Assembly (NCBI GenBank): GCA_941918925.1
Contig: OW799235.1
Location: forward strand, 19,724,701 to 19,788,700
Direction: 5' to 3'
Length of the DNA: 64,000 bases
Source: Phyto melanocephala
Taxonomy: Eukaryota; Arthropoda; Insecta; Diptera; Rhinophoridae
This document shows, piece by piece, positions 11,424-23,035 of the stretch (positions are counted from its first letter, which is position 1; every line of letters starts with the position of its first letter). The notes beneath the pieces are model-generated. The model made no database searches. It had not been told where the DNA came from and saw nothing but the letters and a program-made list of their open reading frames with translations. The position numbers and the translations under genes were made by a program.

Positions 11424-11579
11424 TCAAGGCATATTTAATCATCAGGTAATAGCAGTTCGGAGAGAATTTTTTGTTTATATTTTTTATGTATGAAGTTTGG
11501 CATTTGATATAAATTAGAAAAGAGAGAAAATTGTTGAAAATTTAAAATAAGTGTTGAAAAAAATAATCAGCTGGCGAAT
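11424..11579. repeat. Dispersed repeat D, left piece
   Basis: 'aaggcatatttaatcatcag' at 11424 and 'ttttttatgtatgaagtttg...aatcagctgg' recur in 12263-12445 (the first in inverted, the second in direct orientation). This is a degenerate repeat family sitting on both sides of element C copy 2. Confidence 0.45.
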
Positions 11580-12251
11580 TACCCCTTTCGCATTGGGCAA
11601 GTCACTTGCTCAAGTTAGTTTTTTATTTTCTTTTATTTTTCTTTGAACTTGCTTTCATGTTCAGACTCAGCAACTGACTTGCCCAAGTTTCGTTCTCTTT
11701 TACTTATTATACTCTTCACACAGTGAAAAAGGGTATATATAGGTTTGACATTCCGTTTGAAATTTCTACAATTATCAATTATCTACACATACATACAAAC
11801 GTGGTATACTGGTTAGAGTGAGCCAAAAAATTTTTTTTATTTTATATTTTATTAAAATTTTTATTGTTTTATTTTTAATTTTTCTTTTAATTTATTTTTT
11901 TTTAAGCACATAAGTAAACTTAATGTATAATATTACAATGGGATGTTTTTATATATGTATGTTTTGTATGTACGTATTTCATATGAGATAAATGGTGACA
12001 TAAACAATTGTTGTTGCATGACAACACGTTGTGAAGGGTATATAAGATTCGGCATGGCCGAATATAGCACTCTTGTTTGTTTTTATTACTCTTTTGTTTT
12101 TGGTTTCTCAACAAAAACTTGCTCGTACTTGCCGAGTACAGGCAAGTGTGTACTCAAAAATGAGCAAGTTTCTTCCTCTTAACCCGACCTTACCCCTTTT
12201 GCCTATAAACACAACACTTGCGCAAGTGACTTGCCTAGTCTGAAAGCCGTG
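11580..12251. mobile_element. TIR element C, copy 2, nested in MULE 1
   Basis: Nearly identical to 9305-9989, including the nested DINE type B (about 11705-12078), so the DINE was already inside when element C moved or was copied. 'aat' flanks both sides (11577-11579, 12252-12254). The right subterminal CTTGCGCAAGT unit is present once, whereas copy 1 has it twice. Confidence 0.75.
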
Positions 12252-12470
12252 AATCAAGAGTACCTGATGAATAAATATGCCTTGGTGAAAATTTAATAAA
12301 ACCATGGTGTAATAACATAAGGTGATAGCGTAAAGGAGAGCAATTTTTGTCTCTCTTTTTTTATGTATGGAGTTTGACAATTTCCGAAGTTGAAATAATT
12401 TTTTTAAGTATGTATTTCGACATTCTCCAGAACACAAAAAAATAGTCAGCTGGGCTTGCACCGCCACCTT
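12252..12470. repeat. Dispersed repeat D, right piece
   Basis: Contains 'cctgatgaataaatatgcct', the complement of the 11424 motif, and 'tttttatgtatggagtttga...agtcagctgg' in direct orientation relative to 11485-11575. No coding capacity. Confidence 0.4.
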
Positions 12471-12725
12471 GTATTAGTGTACCCTGAATAAAAAGTAACG
12501 CTTAAAATTTCAAATTCAATGTTAACGTGTTTTTGGTTGAAAATATAACACCTTGCTTTTTTATATTAACATTTGTGAATTAATAGAAAATGAAATAAGT
12601 CCCCAAAAATAATTTTAGGAACTTATTTCATTTTTAAATTTGGGGAGTTATTTCAAAATGAACATGTACAAAGTTTAGGGGACTTATTTCATTTTGGGGA
12701 GTTATTTCATGGTGCCAAAATTAAT

Positions 12726-13407
12726 ACCAAAAAATTTGATAATAATTTTGATTTATTAATGTGTTATTACGAAAAAAAAATTTTCAATTCATTAAATTGA
12801 TTGTATCGAGTAAAATTTAAGTGTTCAGAATAGTTAGCATTGTTGCTGATATTAATTCCGAACAATTAAGTTTCAATGGTAATACATTCAATTCGGAGTA
12901 ATATATTTTTTCATACAAATTTGTGTTATAAAATTACAAAATATTTTCTATGTTTAAACAACGCTCCGATAATTCCGAACAATTTAATTCCTCTGAAGCA
13001 GAGTGGTTCCGTAGCATAAAGTATAATTCCCTTATATACATATATTACATTTTTTAAAAAGTTATAAATCATATTTCCTTGGGAAAAATTTTATGCATAC
13101 TACAGTTAAACCAAACCGCAAAAAAAAACAAATTTTCATTTACCTTAATCTAATTTCTTTGTTTGATTGCAATTCAATATAGCTATACAAATATTTTACA
13201 ATACATTTTAAAAGTTCATAAAAAAACTAAAGCCTAACAAATATTTAATAAAAAATAAAAAAATAGCACATTAAAAATAAAATTATTTACTAAGTAATAC
13301 ATATTTATAATTTGGCCTGGAAGGCTTTGTATTGCTAAGTTGAATAAATAAAATAAAACGAATTAAAAGGATATACATAAATATACATATGTATATGTGG
13401 GTACTTG
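12726..13407. other. Spacer downstream of cid
   Basis: No gene is seen. Two 'aattccgaacaattaa' motifs (about 12855 and 12972) lie here. They resemble arms of the MITE at 31438-31562 and may be a decayed relative. The stretch next to 13407 would contain the cid 3' UTR. Confidence 0.45.
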
Positions 13408-14001
13408 TTAAAAATTTAATTTTAAGGAACGTATCAACATCATATCAGCACAAGACAAAGTAACACATTTGCGGTGCATTGTTAGCATATAAGAATCTTG
13501 AAATAATTGGGTCATGAACATTTCCGTAGCCTCATGAAGAGCTGCTAATGCTGTTAATGAATAACGTTGTATTTCAGGATTAATCTGCATGCTAATTTCT
13601 CGTACAACACGAGCAAAAGCTGCTTTTGGTATTTGTAAATCTAAAAAAATTTTAATATGTTTAAATGTTTAGAAAAAAAATGTTTACTTACTAGTCGTAT
13701 TTTGCATTTTTGCAATTGACTTTAACAGCTTCAGTTCCCTTTGGCGATAACTCATTTTACGTCGCGCAGCTCCAGTTACCTTTTTACTAGTTGTATGATT
13801 GGATTTAGTCCCTTTACTTGTACTAGGCTGTTCGTCAGTATTTGTGCTGGAACTACGTAGTCCATAACTCAAAGGTTGCTTCGCGCCATGTCCAAATGTG
13901 CTAGCTTGTTCGTAAGGATTTCTTATGGGACGACGCCTATCATAAAAGTGGTGCATTGTACTGTCGTCTGATCCAGATTCTCCTAAAGTTCCGCGTCGCA
14001 T
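13408..14001 (-). CDS. cid: Centromeric histone H3 variant (CenH3/CENP-A, Cid), two exons
   Basis: CenH3 replaces H3 in centromeric nucleosomes and specifies where the kinetochore forms. Exons are 14001-13692 and 13640-13408, joined by a 51-bp GT-AG intron in phase 1, giving 180 residues (225 in D. melanogaster). Residues 1 to about 85 are a basic, Ser/Thr-rich tail with no H3 similarity, as expected for this fast-evolving tail. The histone fold begins at YRQRELKLLKSIAK (alpha-N), continues with LQIPKAAFARVVREI (alpha-1) and INPEIQRYSLTALAALHEA (alpha-2), and ends with DSYMLTMHRKCVTL (loop 2) and the last helix. 'DSYMLT.HR..VTL' is typical of fly CID rather than canonical H3 (DTNLCAIHAKRVTI). 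Fly cid is intronless in D. melanogaster, so the intron is notable. The reading is intact. Whether it is the only cid copy in the genome cannot be told here. Confidence 0.9.
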
Positions 14002-14286
14002 TTCAGCAAGTTGTCAAATAAGGTTCTGCTTTTGTTAAATTTCAAAAAATGAAAAATCCAAGAATGAAATTTGAAATCAAGCGTCTTGTTTGTTTTTTTT
14101 TAACAAAATAAAAGTGCTGACAGATTTGTTATAACTGTTATCTCTTTCGGTGTTGTATTTCTCTCTACTTAAAGTAACCGGATAATATATAATATTTTTT
14201 TTTTTCAATAACGAGCAATTATTTAAAGTAACCGATTGACCCAAGGTCAAGGTACATTTAATATGTTAACGCTTTATAGACTTCTA
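14002..14286. promoter_or_regulatory. Upstream region of cid
   Basis: This short stretch upstream of the cid start should contain its promoter and 5' UTR. I cannot point to a clear TATA box or initiator. A T-rich tract lies at 14193-14205. Confidence 0.3.
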
Positions 14287-14540
14287 TCATAAATTGTAGA
14301 AGTAATGTGTTTTCAATTGGCGAGGTGTACAAATAAGCTGCATTTTGCATAAAATTTTCATTATAAATTTACATTCACTAAAAGAAAAAGTTTCAGATTG
14401 TTTTTTTAATAGCTGCCATGCTTCTCTTGCTGACGTAGCTTCATTGATTATGTAAAATAGGTCATCATCTATCATCAAGAAAATTTAGACTCTAGCTTAT
14501 TCATCTTTTCGAAGCCATTGTAAGTCTCGCTGCTGAGGTA
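14287..14540 (-). pseudogene. Possible Copia-type Gag (UBN2-like) fragment
   Basis: The minus strand from 14478 reads a 63-residue frame containing DDLFYIINEATSAREAWQLL, which resembles the '..L..I....TAKEAWD.L' segment of Copia-type Gag proteins. Stop codons lie just upstream, and no protease, integrase or RT follows. It could be chance similarity over a short span. Confidence 0.4.
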
Positions 14541-17500
14541 TTTCAGCTCTTACTACACACTACTTACTTACTTACTACTCTTATTAAAACACACTCAACT
14601 TTACGTTTCCAAAAAAATAAATAGTTATGACGGTTTAGTTTCTCAAAAGATTATTTAAAATCTTGAGTCGATGTTTTAATTAAACAGAAACTATTTTTAT
14701 TGAACAATTGAAAAATTAAAAATGTTAAGTGAAGAACATTTATAATATTTTATATTATATAGGTATATATAGGTAGAACAAATTATATATCAATGTATAT
14801 GTGATTAAATTTGTAAATATATACTTCTACATAAGTGTTTATAACAAATACAGTTGAAAATATTTAAAGTGTAAATCGTATTTTTCTTCAACAGTCGACA
14901 CTTTTGAATTCGTCTGAGATTTCCGCTGGTTGGAACACAAACGATTTGAGAACGGTGATAGTAACGTACAACAATGTTATTCGCTACATATTTTCTTTAA
15001 AAAGATTTGATCATAAATATATGTCATTTACAAGCTACGTACAATTTTAAAACTTAATTTTTATAAAAAGTAGATAACAATATCGTCATCGTGACCATTA
15101 ATGTTTAATTAATTAATTTTTAATGTCAATAATAATTATAACTTTACTTTTCAATGTATACAACAAACTTATTTTTAATTGTTTTAAATATTTAAAATTT
15201 ATGTAGTTCATTGAGAATATAATATTTGTTATCCATATCTGACTTAACCAGTCTGATTCTAATACTGTAATTTATAAAATTTTATTTATTTGTTATTAAA
15301 AGATTTTAATAAATTATGAAATTAAAAGAAATACAAGATACTAACGTAAGAGTTTTTTGAGCTTTATCTTTTTGTTTATATATAAATGTTTATGCTCTAT
15401 TAATATTTTCAATGTTAAAATTCTGTAACAGGAATGGAAAGCAGTATTGTCCATAAAGTTTTGTCTGAATGTTTTTAATAACGTTTCAATTTTTTATCAG
15501 GTTGTGGATGTTTATTGTATTACTGCTGCATAATGAACAATCCTGTGGGGTAATCCTGCTTACGATATATTAATTTTATAATATATAAAATATTAAATCT
15601 TGTTGTATTTTAAACTCAATTTTATTCAAAAATAAAAATATTCAAAATTTAATAGCTTAGCATATAAAATTGCCAAATATAGGATATGTTTTAATATATA
15701 CGGCTTTTACATGATTTTCAAATTTTCTTTTGAAAAATCCTAAAAAATATCATTGACGTTTAAGCGTCGACTTTTTGCCTACAATTGTCTTGTTTGTTTT
15801 ACATTTTACGATAAATTTTAATATGCCAAATGAGTGTTAAAGGATATTGGAAAAATATCATAAAAACACATCACGCTTTCAGCTCCCACTCAATCATTAG
15901 CAAATTAAAGAACCCCGAAACATGGTGAACAGTCATCTTGTAAAAAACTTAAAAGGTGTTCAAAATGTTTACGCTCTTAATTTTATATTGCAATGGCATG
16001 AAATTGCTTTGTCTACTAATGGCAACTTTGTAGTACTTTTAAAATACAACTGTGTACTTTAAAAAAATTTCTTTATTCTTTTGTTGACATAATACGCTGA
16101 TTTATTAATGCAGTTTATTTTTTGCTTCTTTCTTTATTAACATAGAAAAAATTTATCGGAAAAGTTTGTTTATTTTTAATAAAGTGAAATTACAATGTTT
16201 GAGTAAGAATTAATTGCGAAATTATTATTATAAATTGTGGAGTAAAAAAATTAAATTTACATAGAAAATTCAAGAAAGATAATTATGTTTTTGGAATTCA
16301 TAAAGATTAGTGAAGTCACGTCAGTAACCGTGAATTTGTGTGTGTGCATCAATTAGTGTATTAAAAAATAAAGTAATAGTTAAAAAAATAGCAAAAACAA
16401 AATTAGTAACAAAAAGAGTTGAGTGAAAATTTCTTCGATAATAATTGGCAAGAAACAAGTTTATTAAAGAAAATTTTTTTGCACATAAGTTGATTTTATA
16501 TTTTCAATAAATACCTATCTACTACTACAATTTTTAAAAAAACTCAGGTGTTAAGTAAGTTTATCTAATTTACAATAAATAAAAGATATACATTAGGCTT
16601 GGTACATATTAATAAATATTTTTAATTTTAATTAAAACTAACCCAATATTAGTTTGTATGTAGATAAGTTTTTTTTTATCAATTATAGTGCAGTTGTGTG
16701 TTGAGGCAATACGTCATTCGTCAACGTCTTCAATACGGATTTATATTTTTTTTAATTTCTTTGTTTTTTTTTTGTACTTGGTTTTGTTATTAAATACAGT
16801 TAATTTAGTTTATCTAACCATTAAAATGTTTCGTCTTAACGCCCCACCCAACTCTTTTTAATTATTTTTCTCCATTATTCAAATGTCATTCAGTGAAATT
16901 TATTCTTTTGACGTCCTTCGTTTTGTCGGCATTATGTGTTTTTATGCATTTTTAAATATTTGTGCATTCTTTTGTTTCCTTCTACGCTGTTTATATTTTG
17001 TTTTAATCCAAGAATAATAAAAACAAGGTCACGCATTGCGCATGTTTGTTGTAATTTTGTAAATTAATGCGTGACGTCACACCGGCAAACAGGAGATTAA
17101 TATTACAAGTAAAAATTGTACAAAAGTTAATAAAATGCTAAAATATACATATATATAATAAATAACTTCAATAATAAAAAATAATAAATAACAAATAAAA
17201 ACAAAAAAAGTTATTATATTTTCTGTTAAATTAACTTAACAACGGTAAATTGTCATATAAGCGGTAATAATATACTTTACAATAAACTATAACAATTATA
17301 TTCTTTAATTTAGATAAATCTCACTGTATAGGTATACTATAATGCTTTTGTTAACTGCTAGGCTGATGTGACGTACATGCGCAGAACGTAAAATTTTTTC
17401 ACAGTCGGAATGCGTAATCGTGTTTTTATCATTCTTGGTTTTAATCTAATAAAATCTACAGTGTTCATAATATTTTGAGAAATACAATTTTTCGATAAAA

Positions 17501-18230
17501 TGTCGACAAGGATTTTAATAAGGCTAGGTGGGTCAGTGTTGGGTAGATTACATATTATCGTCCACATTAGGATTTTATGGGAAACTGGTCTACAGCATTA
17601 TGTCTACGTCAGACGAATGTAACGTTCTATATGGTCACAGAGATTAGTTTTGATGGGTCTCCTTCAATAATAATCACTGAAAGGGATTGTTGGGTTTTTC
17701 CGACGGATTGTTTAAGGATGAGTACTGATTAGAGTTCACTGCAACCTATAGTAGATTTGTTTACTGATACCCAGATCTAACATGGCTATGGGCATGGGAG
17801 CAAGAGTCTATATTATGGGGAAACCATTTAGAAATCTTCCACACTTTTTGATGTTTGTAGAGTATTTCAAGCAGATATACTGGCCATCTATATTACAATG
17901 AATCTTATAATGAAACATGTTTCGATGGGTAGGGAGGTAACTTTTTACGTTAACAGCCTGGCGGCTCTCAATACCTTTAAGATTCGTTCTGTCAAATTAG
18001 TCTGATCAGGGAATGTGTAAGGGCTCTTGGTAGAATGATGGTTATCTTTAACATAAAAATATGTTGCGCATAGTGGTATTAGAGGACGGCATTTAAATTA
18101 ATGTCAAAATTGCATGCGATGAATCAGCACTACGGTCAATAATTGAGCGAAATTTATTAAGGCGATCTATAGTTTACTTCTTTGGACGAATTAGAGCATG
18201 GAATTCAGTCTTCTTCTTTTTATTTTTTAT
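14541..18230. other. Long AT-rich intergenic stretch
   Basis: No gene could be supported. (CTTA)n occurs near 14565-14578. A TGACGTCA (CRE-like palindrome) occurs at about 17072-17079 in an otherwise AT-rich area. The short frame at 17358-17567 (minus) has no recognisable similarity. 17600-18180 has somewhat higher GC and may be an old, unrecognised element. Confidence 0.45.
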
Positions 18231-18286
18231 ATAAGATACATATATTAGATTCGGCACGGCCGAATATAGCACTCTTACTTGTTAAG
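18231..18286 (-). mobile_element. Solo terminus of a DINE type B element
   Basis: 'agattcggcacggccgaata' followed by 'tagcactcttacttg' is the reverse complement of the type B terminus. The remainder of the element is not recognisable upstream. Confidence 0.6.
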
Positions 18287-18977
18287 TCTAAAGATGTACG
18301 GTGAAATTTACATATTTTTGGTACAATCTACTCTGCATACCTTTGTCAATTTGTCAGTTACAATGTAGGTCTTCACTATTTTACTAAAGTTACTCTTGTC
18401 ACTCATGTATAAAACCATAAAGTAACTATCTAGCTGTATCATAACCACAAAATTGGTGTCATTGCACTCTATATTGTACTGCTCTGCTTGAAGACGGTTA
18501 AAAAAAACAAACAGAAAAATGAAAGGTAAAAATAAAATATTGCATGTGGGTGCGTTTCTTTTGAGCTCTAAAAAACATATCGTGTTAAAAACCATATTTG
18601 TCAAATTGTAAAGTTTTACACATACTAAATTTTTCATTCGTTAAGTATTTTAAAGATAAAAGAGGTAAAACAAACTAGTTTAGAAGCAAAAAATAAATAT
18701 ATTTTTTAATTTCGCAAACTTAAGTTTGTAATTAGGTTTGATTTTGAACTTGCAAATAAGTACGTGCAATATAAACAAACAATATACATATGTGTGTAGA
18801 TGTGAGTGTATTTACAATGCATGTACAAAAAATGTTAACATTTATTTGAAAACATCCAATTATTAATGCTTATATTTGTTAATCTTCTTAATCTTATTAT
18901 TAGTCTTCGAAGTCTACTTAATATGCATTTGTAGTACATACATAACTATTAAGACAATTTTTACAATTGAAAGCAAG
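18287..18977. other. Intergenic, no gene seen
   Basis: Holds a 109-residue minus-strand frame (18308-18637) with a hydrophobic segment (about residues 30-48), but no family resemblance, splice context or conservation signal. I leave it unannotated as a gene. Confidence 0.4.
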
Positions 18978-19088
18978 ACTTGTCCAGCAGAGACCTGCGC
19001 CGAGCATTTTTTGCAAGCGGCGGCGGCTAGCGAAGAAATTGTCGGCGGCGGCTTAATTTCGGCTGTGAGCCGGCTGAAAGTGCACGTA
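18978..19088 (+). mobile_element. GC-rich MITE, copy 1
   Basis: 'gtccagcagagacctgcgcc' at the left and 'gccggctgaaagtgcacg' at the right enclose CGGCGG-rich sequence, strikingly GC-rich against the AT-rich background. The same sequence recurs inverted at 23433-23560. No coding capacity. Confidence 0.6.
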
Positions 19089-19445
19089 TGAATGCAACAT
19101 ATATACACCGAAGATTGATGAAGGTTCTATTATTTATTTTTGAATCGTAAAGAAAAACAGCCACATTATTTTATTTTTACTTAAGTCATGGTACAATATC
19201 AGATAAATAAAATTTTGCAACAACATTTGTGTTTTATAGTCACAAATAATCTATATTTTCCTCATGTTGTATTCCAATCAGAACATTCGGAATTGTTTTA
19301 AATTAGAATAACAACAACAATAGTTGTTATTATGAGCAGCGAACAATGATCAGCTTTTAGAATTTATTTGTATGCCTAAAATATAGAAATTAGGAAATAT
19401 TTTCTTTCGTTTCGAATTACAAAGTAACCTTCCTATTTTACAAAA
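19089..19445. other. Intergenic, no gene seen
   Basis: AT-rich sequence with an 'acaacaacaatagttgttat' palindrome near 19310-19330. Nothing else is recognised. Confidence 0.4.
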
Positions 19446-20159
19446 CAAGTAAGAGCGCTATATTCGGCCGTGCCGAATCTTATATACCCTTCACAACGTG
19501 TAGTCATGCAATAACAGTAGTTTGTATAAAAACATCCCATTTTAAAATTATAAATTTACGTATGTATGTTAAAAAAATAAAAAAAAATAAAAAAAAATAT
19601 AATTAAAAAAAAAAATTAAAAAAAAATTAAAAAAAAAATTAAAAAGAAATAAAAAAAATAATAATAAAAATATAAATAATATATTAAATAAAAAATAAAA
19701 TAAAAAAAAATTAAAAAAAAAAATTTTAAAAATATAAAAAAAATATTTTTTTGGCTCAGCTGGGATTCGATGACACGTTTTCTCAAACCAGTATACACGT
19801 TTGTATGTATGTATGTTGTTGTTGTAATGTTGTTTTTGTGAGGTGGTCGTGGGTTTTTGCTCACATATCAGTTGTTTATGTACCGATGTTTCTGATTTAT
19901 AATATCAATCTACTCCCGAATATTTCTGATATTTAAATACCTCACCCGGGTCCAAGCGATGTCGGGGGGCTTCAAAAAGTTGATTTCAACATACACACGG
20001 ACAGACGGACAGGGCTTAATCGGACAGGGCTTAATCGACTCCCCTATTCATAAGCTTTCAGAAAATATATACTTTATGGGTTCGGAAATGAAAATTGTAG
20101 AAATTTCACACGGAATGACAAACCTATATATACCCGTTTTCACTATGTGAAGGGTATAA
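19446..20159 (+). mobile_element. DINE type B element, copy B1
   Basis: Begins 'caagtaagagcgctatattc' with the palindromic 'ttcggccgtgccgaa', and ends 'gtgaagggtataa'. Inside, in order: 'gtagtcatgcaataacag', a long A-rich/AAAAAT tract (19568-19745), the tRNA-like arms (19752-19796, minus), the 'ctcccgaatatttctgatat' block, and the INE-1-type 'atatactttatggg' core. Copies B2-B5 have the same architecture. Confidence 0.8.
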
Positions 20160-20637
20160 TTAGAGATAAGATATCCCGAAAAAATTAAAACTCATTAAAA
20201 TTTTGAATGCTTCGAATTTTACTTATAGTCAAAAATCTAACAAACCATTTTGTGCTGCAGTCATCACTCGGTAAATTACATTTACACGATGATTTATGTC
20301 ACGAGTTTTTTTTTGTGAACGTGAAGAAAAAGTAGTACAAAAAAACATGACGTTTTCTGTTTTTAAAAATGTTTGTTGTATTTTCTTTACACTTATTGAC
20401 GTTCTCCTATCCTTTTTGAAGTAAAGAATCAAGTGACTTTTGAATGAAATAAAAAGTGGAAAATCTACTAAAAAATAAATTTAAAAAAGTTAAATTTTTT
20501 ATAAAAATAGAGAATTTTTTGGACAAATATTTTGCATTACAAATATTTATATTTGTATTAAATTTTTTTATATTTTTCTAAATACGAGCGAGCAAGTAAT
20601 GAAAAGTAAACGATTATAAGTAAAAAATAATCACAAA
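20160..20637. other. AT-rich spacer between DINE elements
   Basis: No gene seen; the short minus frame at 20229-20432 has no support. Confidence 0.4.
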
Positions 20638-23035
20638 CAAGTAAGAGCACTATATTCGGCTGTGCCGAATCTTTTATACCCACCACCAATTTTGTGTACA
20701 TTTAAAGCACAATATTTATTATTTTGTTAATCGCTATGGAATATTTATAATGAAATATGTATTACTTTCTTTGTAGAGGGTGGTTAAATTTTAAGGGCCC
20801 ATGTTGAAGGTGAACTACACCTAGTCTTTAAATTTGTTTTCTGAATTTCACTTGACATTTCTCAATCTCAAACTTACTCATTTTGATCCGTGGAAAGATA
20901 CGCAAATGAGCAACGCTTTAAAGTTATTCAGGTTTTTTATAAAAATGGGCGTTCAAATCAAAATGCATTTTGTACACTTCGTAATTCTTTTGATCAACAT
21001 AATCGTTCAAATTCGTCCACAATCGGGAGAATTGTAAAAAATATTTAAATTTCTGAAAAACAGGTCTGTATAAAATGTTAGAAAATCTGTGAATGCCTTC
21101 TTAGTTCGTTGAATGGGAACTATTGCTGTTTTTTGCGATAGTGTGGCAAAAGAGCAGTCAACCTCGACTCATCATCATGCCCAATAATTGAGCATCAACA
21201 TTGTCATTGAAAATTTGGACCATCAGATAGAGGAGTGGCGCCAAGGATGGGGGGGGCCATTTGGCCGATATTTTGTTAAATACATAATTGAACCATACAA
21301 ATATTATCATTATAAAAAGAAATAATAATATCCTAAATAATTTGTGTTTTATTTAAATACAACATCGGTCCTTAAATGAAATGAAATTCAATGAAAGTGT
21401 GTTAAAGTAGCTGTGTCAATAAAGTTTCTACTAATAAATACAACTTAAATATTTCAATATAGCCCTTTATTTTCCCAAAAACTTTGTTAATAGAGAAATT
21501 ACATGAATTTAAGGTAAGCCGTTGTATGGGAGGTAGGCGTTAAAGTGGCCGTGTCACCTAAACTTTTTGGCACAACAATAACATTGATTAGAAGGATATA
21601 CACAGAAAATTTGATCATCATACCTCTAATTTTGGCGGTTTTATGAGCATTTAAATTTCATTAACGGTAGATTACGTGAAAAGTGGGCGTTATAGTAGGC
21701 GTGTCAAAGTTGTTTTGGCGAATGAGTACAACTTAGGTGTTTCAATATAGCCCTTTATTAATCCAAAATCATTATTAATAGAGAAATTAGAGGAATTTTG
21801 AGTAAAACGTTATATGGGAGGTGGGCGTAAAAGTGGGCGTGGCAACTCAATTTTCTAGCACAGTAATGACATTGCCTAGGGGGATATACGTAGCAAATTT
21901 TATCATCATACCTCTTATTTTGGCGGTTTTATGAGCTTTTAAATTTCATTAACGGTATATAACGTGAAAAGTGGGCGTTATAGTAGGCGTGTCAAAGTTA
22001 TTTTTGCGAATGAGTACAACTTAGGTGTTTCAATATAGTCCTTTATTATTCCAAAATCTTTATTAATAGAGGAATTATATGAATTTTAAGTAAAACGTTA
22101 TATGGGAGGTGGGCGTAAAAGTGGGCGTGGCGCCTTAATTTTCTGGCGCAGTAATGACATTGCCTAAAAGGATATACGTAGCGAATTTGATCATCATACC
22201 TCTAATTTTGGCGGTTTTATGAGCTTTTAAATTTCATTAACGGTATATAACGTGAAAAGTGGGCGTTATAGTGGGCGTGTCAAAGTTGTATTTTCGAATG
22301 AGTACAACTGAGATGTTTCAATATAGCCCTTTATTATTCCAAAATCTACATAAATTGAGAAATTATATGAATTTTTGGTAAAACGTTATATGGGAGGTGG
22401 GCGTAAAAGTGGGCGTGGCACATTGATTTTCCGTTACAAAAAAGCGCCTCACCAATAAGCAAAGTGTGCAAAATTTCAGAGTCGTACATCCAATTTTGTT
22501 GCTTTTATGACGTTTTTGTTTTTAAATATACCGAAAAATACACTGTGCGGTATAAATTTTCGTACATTTTGATCGCTAACTCCTCTCCTAATGCATAGAT
22601 TTAGATAATTTTCGGGGAAAAATATTGTTTTTACTCAGGAAATATATATTCGAAGTTTCATGAGTCTACGTTAATGCGTTTGGACACAATTCCATTTTAT
22701 TCGATGTTTGAAGGACACGGTTTTTTCGACCTACTCTTGCTTTTCGAGCTATAACTCTCTTCCTGATATTCCGATTTAGCCCATTTTCAATACCAAACAA
22801 ACCTTGTCTATAAGAAAGATTCTGGCAAAATTTGAGCCCCCTAGCTTCTTCGGTGCGACCTCTATCGTGCTTTCAACAGACGGACAGACGGACGGACATA
22901 GCTAGATCGTCATAAAATCAAACCCTGATTCAGAATATATATACTTTATGGGGTCTAAAATGGATATTTCGATGTGTTACAAACGGAATGACAAAATGAA
23001 TATACCCCCACCATTTTTTTGGTGGCGGGTATAAA
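20638..23035 (+). mobile_element. DINE type A element with four internal 288-bp tandem repeats and a nested mariner derivative
   Basis: Starts like the 1017 copy ('gtaagagcactatattcggc', 'ataccc..accaccaatt') and ends 'ggtggcgggtataaaa'. Between about 21385 and 22430 a unit is repeated four times; the landmark 'atgggaggt' lies at 21525, 21814, 22102 and 22389, so the period is 287-289 bp. A mariner-type deletion derivative interrupts it at about 20777-21375. The INE-1-like core and 'gacagacggacggacat' lie near 22882-22950. Confidence 0.8.
20777..21375 (+). mobile_element. Internally deleted mariner-type element
   Basis: Inserted at a TA in the DINE ('ctttgta' then 'gagggtggttaaattttaag'). 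The plus strand reads STIGRIVK (N-terminal helix-turn-helix side of the transposase) and, after the deletion, RGVAPRMGGGHLADILLNT (C-terminal tail, about 21230-21290). The other end ('catcggtccttaaa') corresponds to a decayed inverted repeat. The catalytic core is gone. Confidence 0.65.

Larger units (their letters stand above)
10451..12716. mobile_element. Mutator-like element (MULE) 1 with perfect 9-bp TSD
   Basis: The terminal inverted repeats are 'ggcaccatgaaataactccc' at the left and its complement at the right (12695-12716). They are flanked by the identical 9-mer 'aaaattaat' at 10442-10450 and 12717-12725; a 9-bp duplication is typical of Mutator-like elements. Both subterminal zones (10451-10680, 12590-12716) are arrays of a short ATGAAATAAGTCCCCAA-like unit. 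The inside holds a RING-finger coding remnant (10742-11050, minus) and a later-inserted TIR element (11580-12251). No full transposase remains, so it is non-autonomous now. Confidence 0.82.

Noticed and set aside
9627..12467. Several 60-119-residue frames
   Set aside because: All lie inside the repeated element C/DINE sequence.
17072..17079. TGACGTCA as a promoter CRE
   Set aside because: A single palindromic octamer with no nearby gene start; not enough to call a regulatory site.
18308..18637. 109-residue minus-strand frame with a hydrophobic segment
   Set aside because: No similarity, no splice or start context; composition typical of AT-rich random frames.
19616..19864. 82-residue minus-strand frame of F/I/Y/L
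   Set aside because: Translation of the A/T-rich tract of a DINE element.
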